This document shows, piece after piece, positions 1-5,152 of a DNA stretch of 5,152 bases. The notes beneath the pieces are model-generated. The model saw only the letters and a list, made by a program, of their open reading frames with translations. It had not been told where the DNA came from and made no database searches. The position numbers and the translations under genes are program-made. The DNA is from Candidatus Kaiserbacteria bacterium (GTDB lineage Bacteria; Patescibacteriota; Minisyncoccia; Phycocordibacterales; JABAAK01). Each line of letters begins with the position of its first letter. Position 1 is the stretch's first letter. The stretch spans positions 1 through 5,152 of the forward strand of contig JABABE010000024.1 of assembly GCA_014238395.1 (NCBI GenBank). The letters run 5' to 3'.

Positions 1-744
1 AACCAAAACATCATCTGATCCAGCTGTAAGTACTATGTTTGTGTACGGTACTCTTTGTGCATTTTCAACAGCAATACCATTTTTAGGTTGTTGTGTTGCA
101 TTTACAGCAAGAGTAGCACCACTAGCTACAAAATTTTGGTTGTAGTTTTGTGATTGTTGTACTGGTATCTCAACTTGTTGCTGTTGTTGCTGTGAAGTTG
201 AAGATACAGTTTGTGCAGAACAAACTTGATTTGCTTTTGATCTGGTAGAAGGGCCAAAGTATCCCGTTCCACTAGTCAAACCAAATGGTGCCAATACTTC
301 AGAAGCATATTTGTTTTGGAACTTTGCAACAGCACTTTTAGTAGCTGGTCCAAAATAATTTGTTTCTTGATTTTTTGACCCTGCTCCTGATGTAGCAACT
401 AATGTGCTTGAATCAGAGTTCAAAAACTCTTGAAGTTTTTTGACGTCTGAACCAGAACTACCAAGTGTTAAATTCCTTGTGAAGGTGTATGAACACCCAC
501 TAGAAACATATACAGATGATGCAGCTTGCGCTGAACTGTTCTGATACTGTCCATTTTTCTGAGCAAGTAATTGTTGTAACTGTGCAATAAACTGAAGAAT
601 CTGTGCATCACTAAAGTTACTAAAATCACCAAAGTCATTTGATTGTCCGTACACCGCGAATGTACTTGAACCGAATGCCAAAGAAATACTCAAAAAAGCA
701 ATAACAAGATTTTTCCGCATGTTATATTTTTTGTTAAAACTCAT
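1..744 (-). CDS. Secreted peptidoglycan-binding-domain protein, partial (C-terminus beyond window)
   Basis: This gene reads leftward and stays open to position 1, so only its N-terminal part is present. Two in-frame ATGs are possible, at 744 and 720; the second gives 240 visible residues, used for numbering here. Residues 1-22 (MRKNLVIAFLSISLAFG, ending STFA) form a typical signal peptide with likely cleavage after A22, so the product is exported. Residues about 76-167 resemble PG_binding_1-type domains: two half-repeats, each with a YFGPxT motif (about residues 122-127 and 154-159), and a preceding GSSGSDVKKLQEFL helix. Cysteines C76 and C167 bracket the domain and may form a disulfide. A Gln/Ser-rich linker follows (six Gln at 177-182). 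The visible end, VPYTNIVLTAGSDDVLV, resembles the start of beta-rich surface domains that I associate with similar Parcubacteria proteins. Cell-wall or surface-layer attachment is inferred; the exact role is unknown. No Shine-Dalgarno is visible before either ATG. It is divergent from ftsK. Confidence 0.85.
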   Translation of the reverse strand, partial: MSFNKKYNMRKNLVIAFLSISLAFGSSTFAVYGQSNDFGDFSNFSDAQILQFIAQLQQLLAQKNGQYQNSSAQAASSVYVSSGCSYTFTRNLTLGSSGSDVKKLQEFLNSDSSTLVATSGAGSKNQETNYFGPATKSAVAKFQNKYASEVLAPFGLTSGTGYFGPSTRSKANQVCSAQTVSSTSQQQQQQVEIPVQQSQNYNQNFVASGATLAVNATQQPKNGIAVENAQRVPYTNIVLTAGSDDVLV

Positions 745-769
745 AATCGATTAAAAATTTTATAATTTG

Positions 770-816
770 TTGTTATTAAAATATCACCCCTATAAAAAGG
801 GTGTTTCTAATAACAA
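770..816. promoter_or_regulatory. Interrupted inverted repeat between divergent genes; possible overlapping promoters or operator
   Basis: TTGTTATTA (770-778) is perfectly complementary to TAATAACAA (808-816). Nested inside, CACCC (785-789) pairs with GGGTG (799-803), and AAA (779-781) can pair with TTT (804-806), leaving small bulges. The element lies in the 233-bp gap between the start of the leftward gene and the ftsK start at 978, so a terminator role is not expected. Each outer arm contains TTGTTA, a fair -35 hexamer. Leftward, TTGTTA (816-811) lies 16 bp from TATAGG (794-789). Rightward, TTGTTA (770-775) lies 15 bp from TATAAA (791-796). If both work, the two promoters overlap and would compete. 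This is a sequence reading only; an operator for a dimeric regulator is an equal possibility. Confidence 0.35.
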
Positions 817-824
817 TTTTATTA

Positions 825-830
825 TATACT
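825..830 (+). promoter_or_regulatory. Candidate -10 element (TATACT) for rightward transcription toward ftsK
   Basis: TATACT lies in the AT-rich stretch after the inverted repeat and matches the -10 consensus at four of six positions, including the key first, second and last bases. The hexamer 17 bp upstream (TGTTTC at 802-807) is a poor -35. It would give a leader of about 140 bases to the ATG at 978. The call is weak because such hexamers are common in DNA this rich in AT. Confidence 0.2.
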
Positions 831-977
831 AAAAAACAAAACTGTGTGGGGTGTTGTAGACCTTGTTGTTAATATGTAGATCCTGTGTATTTTGTCGTTT
901 GTGTTTATAAACCTGTCATAACAGAAACATCTAATACATCAACATATTTAGGTTATTATAGATATACAAACAATAAA

Positions 978-3137
978 ATGCAGTCAGACAAAAACATACT
1001 ATATAAAATTTTTCGATTTATCAGTGGCTTTATAGTTAATTTTTTCCAGTTTATTCACAAGATTGTGGTGTCTTTTCATAACCCATATATAAGAGGTATA
1101 ACCACAGCAGTTTTTGCGGCACTGCTTATACTCTCTTTTTTAAATATTGCTGGAGTGTTTGGTATCTTTGTAAAGAGCGTTTTTTATAATACTTTTGGTT
1201 TTGGATATTTCGTACTTATCGCATACCTACTCTCCATCACATACCGCTCCACAAAACACAAACATATTAAAAACCAACTTCGTTACAATTCTGGATACAT
1301 TCTTTTTTTCTTTTCTCTTTGCGTGTTGTCTGCATGGATCAGACCAAGCGGTGAAAACCAAGTTGGAGGAGGTGGATCTTTTGGTAATCATCTGATAGAT
1401 ATATTCATAAATTTGTTTGATACATTTACACTTATTCTTTTACCTATTTTATTTTTTGTAAGCTTGTCAATGATAGGGATAATAAACTTTAAAAAGATAA
1501 TTTATTGGGCTTTTAACAAAGAGATAGATACAGATGACACACAGGAGGTCGATGACGGAGAGTGGGAAGATGACGAAGAAGAGGAGGAGGAAGATGAAGA
1601 GTACGAAGAGGAGGATGAAGAGGAAGAATATGAAGAGGAGTATGAAGATGAGGAGTTTGATGAAGCAAGTGATACTGGGCAAACAAAAGTTAAATTAAAA
1701 AAGAAAAAAGAAAATATACAAAAAGCAAGAAAACCAGGAACAAGGAAATATAAAAAACCACCGATAAGTATTTTATCTTCTGCTAAAAAGGTAAATGTGA
1801 AATATGACACAAAAGAAAATGCAAACATAATAACAAGAGTTATGAAAAACTTTAATATAGATGTTGTTGTCGAAGAAATAACAGTGGGACCGACATGCAC
1901 CAGGTACTCTATCAAACCATCACAGAATGTGAGACTGCAAAAAATAGTATCTCTACAAACAAACTTAGAGCTTGAGCTTGCAAGTCACCCTATCCGAATA
2001 GAGGCCCCTATCCCAGGTAAGTCGCTAGTAGGAATAGAAATACCAAATACAAAAAGAGCCACTGTTTCACTGAAAGAATTAATAAACAGCAAGGAACTTA
2101 GAAATTCAAAAGTTTCTCTTCCTGTAGCAGTAGGTAAAACCATATCTGGAGAAGTGAGAATAGTAGATATATCAAAAATGCCACACGCGCTTGTAGCTGG
2201 AACCACAGGATCTGGTAAAAGTGTTTTATTACACAATATTATAATCTCTTTGTTATATAAGTACGGACCAGATAGATTGAAGTTTATAATGGTAGACCCA
2301 AAAAGAGTAGAACTTACTCTATATAACGGCATAGGGCATCTGTACACACCAGTTATAACCAATCCAAAAGATGCGGTAAAAATATTAAAATGGGCTGCCT
2401 CTGAGATGGAAAAAAGATACGAAATGTTTGAAAAATATAAGATACGAGACATATCTGTGTATCATAAAAAGATAGAAGCAAAAGAAGGTCCTATGCCCTA
2501 TATCATCATGGTTTTTGATGAGTTGGCTGACCTTATGCAGGCTTATCCAAGAGAAATAGAATCTGGAATAATAAAATTAGCACAAAAAAGTCGTGCCGTG
2601 GGTATACATATGATACTAGCTACACAAAGGCCGTCTGTAAATGTGATAACTGGTGTCGTGAAAGCAAACATACCAGTTAGGTTTGCATTACAAGTTGCAT
2701 CACAGATAGACTCAAGAACCATATTAGACGGTCGCGGCGCTGAAAGCTTGATAGGACAAGGGGATTTGCTGTATTTAAGTCCGGAACTAAAAAAGCCAGA
2801 AAGAATGCAATCTGCTTTTGTATCTGATGATGAGGTTAAAAAGATTTCTAAGTTACTACAAGGTATAGACCCTGAGACTGAATTGATAGACTTACAAACA
2901 AAGGCGTCTGATGGAACATCCTTAAGCGTTGGTTCTGATGAAGATGACGACCTGCTGCCACAAGCAGAAGAGATAGTTATTAAAAATAAAAAAGCGTCTA
3001 CTTCGTTCCTACAAAGAAAATTAAAAATAGGTTATTCTCGTGCAGCAAGGTTGATAGATATACTTGAGGAAAGAGGAATAGTCGGCCCACAAGTAGGTAC
3101 AAAACCAAGGGAAATACTTCACGATGAAGACGAATAA
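978..3137 (+). CDS. ftsK: FtsK/SpoIIIE-family DNA translocase
   Basis: Membrane-anchored hexameric ATPase that pumps chromosomal DNA through the closing septum and, in studied bacteria, activates XerCD at dif. Numbering starts from ATG 978 (719 residues). Four membrane segments lie at about 40-62, 72-88, 104-121 and 144-170, with a Gly-rich GGGG loop before the fourth. An extreme Glu/Asp linker (about 183-231) is followed by a Lys/Arg-rich stretch. The motor starts near KYKKPPISIL (about 258). Walker A is GTTGSGKS (408-415) and Walker B is MVFDE (511-515), followed by LATQRPS and the conserved DGRGAESLIGQGDLL region. The C-terminus (about 653-714) is a winged-helix gamma domain with GYSRAARLID and ERGIVGP, which recognises polar guide sequences in relatives. 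The frame remains open upstream to a GTG at 885, but those 31 residues look non-coding. The gene ends in tandem TAA-TGA stops, and the next ATG overlaps the first stop by one base. Confidence 0.96.
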   Translation: MQSDKNILYKIFRFISGFIVNFFQFIHKIVVSFHNPYIRGITTAVFAALLILSFLNIAGVFGIFVKSVFYNTFGFGYFVLIAYLLSITYRSTKHKHIKNQLRYNSGYILFFFSLCVLSAWIRPSGENQVGGGGSFGNHLIDIFINLFDTFTLILLPILFFVSLSMIGIINFKKIIYWAFNKEIDTDDTQEVDDGEWEDDEEEEEEDEEYEEEDEEEEYEEEYEDEEFDEASDTGQTKVKLKKKKENIQKARKPGTRKYKKPPISILSSAKKVNVKYDTKENANIITRVMKNFNIDVVVEEITVGPTCTRYSIKPSQNVRLQKIVSLQTNLELELASHPIRIEAPIPGKSLVGIEIPNTKRATVSLKELINSKELRNSKVSLPVAVGKTISGEVRIVDISKMPHALVAGTTGSGKSVLLHNIIISLLYKYGPDRLKFIMVDPKRVELTLYNGIGHLYTPVITNPKDAVKILKWAASEMEKRYEMFEKYKIRDISVYHKKIEAKEGPMPYIIMVFDELADLMQAYPREIESGIIKLAQKSRAVGIHMILATQRPSVNVITGVVKANIPVRFALQVASQIDSRTILDGRGAESLIGQGDLLYLSPELKKPERMQSAFVSDDEVKKISKLLQGIDPETELIDLQTKASDGTSLSVGSDEDDDLLPQAEEIVIKNKKASTSFLQRKLKIGYSRAARLIDILEERGIVGPQVGTKPREILHDEDE

Positions 3138-3478
3138 TGAATATTAGCAAAAGGTTTTATCCCTTTGTTGTCTTTTTTGTTTGTGGTTCGGTAATAATAT
3201 ACACGGCACTTCGATCTACAAATATTATAATTGGTCCATCTATAGAGATAAAATACCCGATAAACATATATGAGACAGAAACACCAGTCAATGTGTCGGG
3301 TGTAGTTAAAAGGAGTAGTCATTTTTATATAAATGATAGAGAAATATATCTAACACGGCTTGGAGAATTTAGTGAAACTCTTCCCCTTTCACTTGGTTTT
3401 AATATAATAAAGTTTCAGGCAGTTGGTAAATCTGGTAAAAGAAGTAGGTTTTTATATAAAAGAATCGTTTTAAAATAG
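3137..3478 (+). CDS. Small membrane-anchored protein with Ig-like domain
   Basis: This 113-residue protein has one N-terminal hydrophobic segment (about residues 8-26) after a short basic start, so it is probably a signal anchor with the rest outside the membrane. Residues about 34-113 have the pattern of a bacterial Ig-like or glucodextranase-B-like domain: a GPSIEI strand, a VNVSGVV strand, an ING-like turn (FYINDREI), LGEFSETLPLSLGFNIIKF, then a basic end. The family assignment comes from pattern memory and was not searched. The ATG lies in the sequence TAATG, sharing one base with the ftsK stop; this suggests translational coupling and the same mRNA, and hence a possible envelope or division role. 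The last 26 residues (F88-K113) and the stop codon are encoded within an 87-bp stretch that recurs 721 bp downstream. The function is unknown. Confidence 0.8.
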   Translation: MNISKRFYPFVVFFVCGSVIIYTALRSTNIIIGPSIEIKYPINIYETETPVNVSGVVKRSSHFYINDREIYLTRLGEFSETLPLSLGFNIIKFQAVGKSGKRSRFLYKRIVLK

Positions 3479-3482
3479 CAGA
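3396..3482 (+). repeat. 87-bp direct repeat, copy 1 (inside the Ig-like gene's 3' end)
   Basis: This stretch matches 4117-4203 at 86 of 87 positions; the single difference is T at 3449 against G at 4170. It encodes the last 26 residues and TAG stop of the Ig-like protein, plus four bases beyond. Identity stops sharply on the left: 3395 is G against A, and 3392 is C against A. On the right, after a short divergent patch, both copies resume with AACAAACA (3492-3499 and 4209-4216), so the original homology probably ran a little further, up to the hydrolase start codon. Confidence 0.97.
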
Positions 3483-3498
3483 TGAATAAAAAACAAAC

Positions 3499-4080
3499 AT
3501 GAGAAATATATTTCTAATACACGGCACATTAGGCAATCCTGATGAAAATTGGTTTCCTTGGCTTTTAAAAAATATTCAAATGAGTAAGGATATTAAAGTT
3601 TTTATTCCACATTTCCCTACTCCAGAAGATCAAAATTATAAATCTTGGGAAAAAATATTACTACAATATAAAAAATTTATTAATAATGACACGGTTTTTA
3701 TTGCACACAGTTCTGGTTGTCCGTTTATTATAGATTTTTTGGTTAAAAATAAAATTTCAGTTTATAGTTTAATTCTTATATCAGGTTTTTATGATTTTTT
3801 AAGCGGAGACAAAGACTTTGATGATTTGAATAAAGAATTTTATCTTCAAGGTATTGATATAAGTGATATAAAAAAATTTTCAAAAATTGTTCATTGCATT
3901 TATTCAGATAACGACCCTTTTTTATCAAAACAAGAATTATTACTTTTTGCTAACAAAGTTAGTACTACAAACCAAGTGATAAAAAAAGGAGGTCATTTTA
4001 ATGAGTCTTCCGGTTTTTTAAAATTTCCTGAATTATTAAAAACGCTAAATACAATATTAGAAAGACAAAATCTCAAATAA
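3499..4080 (+). CDS. RBBP9/YdeN-type alpha/beta serine hydrolase
   Basis: This 193-residue protein has the usual length of the RBBP9/YdeN (Ser_hydrolase) family, predicted cytoplasmic esterase-like enzymes. It opens with strand IFLIHGTLG, where HGT at 8-10 provides the oxyanion-hole region. The nucleophile elbow is AHSSG (69-73), with S71 as the probable catalytic serine in an alanine-first variant of GxSxG. The acid is probably D139 in YSDNDPF and the base H166 in GGHF, so the triad looks complete. There is no signal peptide. The natural substrate is unknown. The gene begins 20 bases after the Ig-like gene's stop and has no Shine-Dalgarno. It is flanked by the 87-bp direct repeat and uses ATT for 11 of 20 isoleucines, whereas the recA portion uses none. 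Two sampled 60-base lines are about 25-27% GC. Recent acquisition is inferred; a role in division or recombination is not supported. Confidence 0.85.
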   Translation: MRNIFLIHGTLGNPDENWFPWLLKNIQMSKDIKVFIPHFPTPEDQNYKSWEKILLQYKKFINNDTVFIAHSSGCPFIIDFLVKNKISVYSLILISGFYDFLSGDKDFDDLNKEFYLQGIDISDIKKFSKIVHCIYSDNDPFLSKQELLLFANKVSTTNQVIKKGGHFNESSGFLKFPELLKTLNTILERQNLK

Positions 4081-4116
4081 ACTTAGCATAAAAATACCTA
4101 GCTACTGGCAAGATTA

Positions 4117-4199
4117 GTTTTAATATAATAAAGTTTCAGGCAGTTGGTAAATCTGGTAAAAGAAGTAGGGTTTTATATAAAAGAATCGTTTTAAAATAG
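4117..4199 (+). pseudogene. Duplicated 3' fragment of the Ig-like membrane protein gene
   Basis: This is a remnant of 26 codons plus TAG, matching residues F88-K113 of the upstream gene with one change (TTT to GTT, F to V). Going upstream, the frame continues only to a TAA at 4089-4091, without a start codon, and nothing before 4117 resembles the rest of the protein. It cannot make a product by itself. It lies in the same frame as recA, and its TAG (4197-4199) blocks any upstream extension of recA. Confidence 0.9.
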
Positions 4200-4203
4200 C
4201 AGA
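4117..4203 (+). repeat. 87-bp direct repeat, copy 2 (upstream of recA)
   Basis: Partner of 3396-3482 with one mismatch. The 36 bases between the hydrolase stop and this copy (4081-4116) have no match elsewhere in the window and form no terminator-like hairpin. This copy ends 29 bases before the recA GTG, so it forms most of the recA leader region. It may be the original neighbour of recA, displaced from its gene when the hydrolase unit arrived. Confidence 0.97.
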
Positions 4204-4232
4204 AAAAGAACAAACAGTTTATACTACAGATA

Positions 4233-5152
4233 GTGAAAAAAGATAAAAAGAACATAGACAATGTATTAAAGGACATAAGATCAAAGTTTGGAGAAGATTC
4301 TGTTATGTGTCTTGGTGATGTTGCGAAAGTCGATGTGGCTGCTGTGTCTACCGGGTCTTTGGGTCTTGACCTAGCTATGGGGATAGGAGGACTACCTAGA
4401 GGAAGGATAATCGAAATCTTTGGACCAGAAAGTTCTGGTAAAACGACACTGTGTCTGCATACGATAGCAGAAGCACAGAAAAGCGGCGGCCTTTGTGCTT
4501 TTATAGATGCAGAACACGCCCTCGACCCTGTCTATGCATCAAAAATAGGCGTAAATACAAAAGAACTTTTAATATCACAACCAAACTCTGGAGAAAAAGG
4601 ATTGGAAATAGTTGATAGACTTGTACGAAGTAATGAAGTGGATGTGATAGTTGTAGACTCAGTAGCTGCACTAACCCCGCAAGCAGAAATAGACGGAGAG
4701 ATGTCTGACACACACATCGGAAGACAAGCAAGACTAATGAGCCAGGCTATGAGAAAACTTGTAGCAATAGTTGCAAAATCAAAATCCATAGTTATATTTA
4801 CAAATCAAATACGAATGCAAATCGGAATACTTTTTGGTAATCCAGAGACAACACCAGGCGGCAAGGCTTTAAAATTTTATTCTTCGGTCCGTATAGATAT
4901 AAGAAGATCAAAACAAATAAAAAATGATAGTGATGAAGTTATAGGAAATACAGTTAAAGTAAAAGTAGTAAAAAACAAAGTAGCGGCACCTTTTAAAACA
5001 GCGAGTTTTGACCTTATGTATAATAGCGGAATATCAAAATTAGGTGAACTTGTTGTAATAGCTGAAAAAGTTGGTGTTATAAAAAGATCTGGTGCATATT
5101 ATTCATATAAAGACAAAACACTTGGTCAAGGAATAGAAAAAACAAAGCAATT
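4233..5152 (+). CDS. recA: Recombinase RecA, partial (C-terminus beyond window)
   Basis: RecA coats single-stranded DNA, drives strand exchange and, in many bacteria, triggers the SOS response. The window holds 306 codons of an expected 340 or so. Recognisable parts are STGSLGLDLAMG, Walker A GPESSGKT (64-71; 66-73 in E. coli RecA), FIDAEHALDP, Walker B VIVVDSVAALTP, the L1 region GEMSDTHIGRQARLMSQAMR, and the L2 region TNQIRMQIGILFGNPETT followed by PGGKALKFYSSVR. The core looks fully functional. The start is GTG at 4233: it gives the right distance to Walker A, and an in-frame TAG lies at 4197. No Shine-Dalgarno and no LexA-type box are seen. TATACT (4220-4225) sits seven bases before the GTG and could be a -10 for a nearly leaderless transcript, but no matching -35 exists, so co-transcription with ftsK is equally likely. 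Isoleucine codons are 24 ATA, 4 ATC and 0 ATT. Confidence 0.97.
   Translation, partial: MKKDKKNIDNVLKDIRSKFGEDSVMCLGDVAKVDVAAVSTGSLGLDLAMGIGGLPRGRIIEIFGPESSGKTTLCLHTIAEAQKSGGLCAFIDAEHALDPVYASKIGVNTKELLISQPNSGEKGLEIVDRLVRSNEVDVIVVDSVAALTPQAEIDGEMSDTHIGRQARLMSQAMRKLVAIVAKSKSIVIFTNQIRMQIGILFGNPETTPGGKALKFYSSVRIDIRRSKQIKNDSDEVIGNTVKVKVVKNKVAAPFKTASFDLMYNSGISKLGELVVIAEKVGVIKRSGAYYSYKDKTLGQGIEKTKQ

Larger units (their letters stand above)
3483..4203 (+). other. Putative inserted 721-bp unit: hydrolase gene plus one repeat copy
   Basis: The two repeat copies are offset by exactly 721 bp, so deletion by recombination between them would remove one such unit and leave the Ig-like gene intact, directly upstream of recA. 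The unit carries one gene, the serine hydrolase, and no recombinase, transposase or terminal inverted repeats that I can see. The hydrolase has isoleucine codon use unlike recA, which supports foreign origin. Integration by a single crossover with a small DNA carrying the Ig-like gene's tail, or by site-specific integration at a gene's 3' end, would both give this layout. The exact boundary is arbitrary because the repeats are nearly identical. Confidence 0.6.

Noticed and set aside
785..803. Small hairpin as an intrinsic terminator
   Set aside because: The stem is only 5 bp, there is no clean T run, and it lies upstream of both divergent genes where no transcript should end.
885..977. GTG at 885 as the ftsK start, adding 31 residues
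   Set aside because: The extra residues resemble neither a membrane segment nor known FtsK N-termini. ATG at 978 followed by a basic, hydrophobic start fits better, though no ribosome site decides between them.
1467..1915. Minus-strand open frames opposite the FtsK acidic linker
   Set aside because: They read as poly-Ser or poly-Leu/Phe and arise because the GA-rich coding strand has few stops on its complement. They are shadows of ftsK.
1985..2452. Minus-strand 155-codon frame within the ftsK motor domain
   Set aside because: It lies wholly opposite highly conserved Walker A coding sequence and has no recognisable domain.
4204..4260. LexA-type SOS box before recA
   Set aside because: The region contains GAACAT near 4249 but no matching inverted half-site at proper spacing, and it lies inside the coding sequence.
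4501..4789. Two minus-strand frames inside recA
   Set aside because: Both are antisense to conserved RecA core motifs, with no plausible product.
978..5152. Recoded genome (UGA as glycine), as in some Candidate Phyla Radiation lineages
   Set aside because: No in-frame TGA occurs in any gene; glycines use GGN, and the frames end at TAA or TAG.
1..5152. CRISPR array, tRNA/rRNA gene or insertion sequence
   Set aside because: No regularly spaced repeats, tRNA-like cloverleaf, rRNA motif or transposase frame was found; the only long repeat is the two-copy 87-bp one.

Overview
The window looks like part of a chromosome from an AT-rich bacterium of the Candidate Phyla Radiation (Patescibacteria, most likely a Parcubacteria-type lineage). 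This is inferred from gene style, not from a marker search. A secreted peptidoglycan-binding protein of a type I associate with those genomes sits beside a compact ftsK - small Ig-like membrane protein - recA cluster. No gene start shows a convincing Shine-Dalgarno sequence. All reading frames use the standard code, with no in-frame TGA.

Layout. (1) Positions 1-744, minus strand: N-terminal part of a secreted protein with a signal peptide, a peptidoglycan-binding-like domain bracketed by two cysteines, and a Gln/Ser-rich linker; it runs off the left edge. (2) Positions 745-977: divergent intergenic region with an interrupted inverted repeat (770-816) and only weak promoter-like hexamers. (3) Positions 978-3137, plus strand: FtsK/SpoIIIE DNA translocase with four membrane segments, a very acidic linker, the motor domain and a C-terminal winged helix. 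(4) Positions 3137-3478: small single-pass membrane protein with an Ig-like fold, overlapping ftsK by one base. (5) Positions 3499-4080: RBBP9/YdeN-type serine hydrolase. (6) Positions 4081-4232: non-coding stretch containing a near-perfect second copy of the 3' end of gene 4. (7) Positions 4233-5152: recA, starting with GTG and cut by the right edge.

The most notable structure is an 87-bp direct repeat (3396-3482 and 4117-4203, one mismatch) on either side of the hydrolase gene. Removing one 721-bp unit would leave a simple ftsK - Ig-like gene - recA cluster. The hydrolase also has different isoleucine codon use: 11 ATT and 9 ATA, against 0 ATT, 24 ATA and 4 ATC in the recA portion. It therefore looks like a small gene cassette added to a conserved DNA-segregation/recombination cluster, with duplication of the preceding gene's 3' end. 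No recombinase or transposase is visible.

FtsK (chromosome translocation at the division septum) and RecA (homologous recombination) plausibly share transcription, since no terminator is seen between them. The hydrolase has no evident link to that work. I see no defence system, CRISPR array, RNA gene or insertion sequence.
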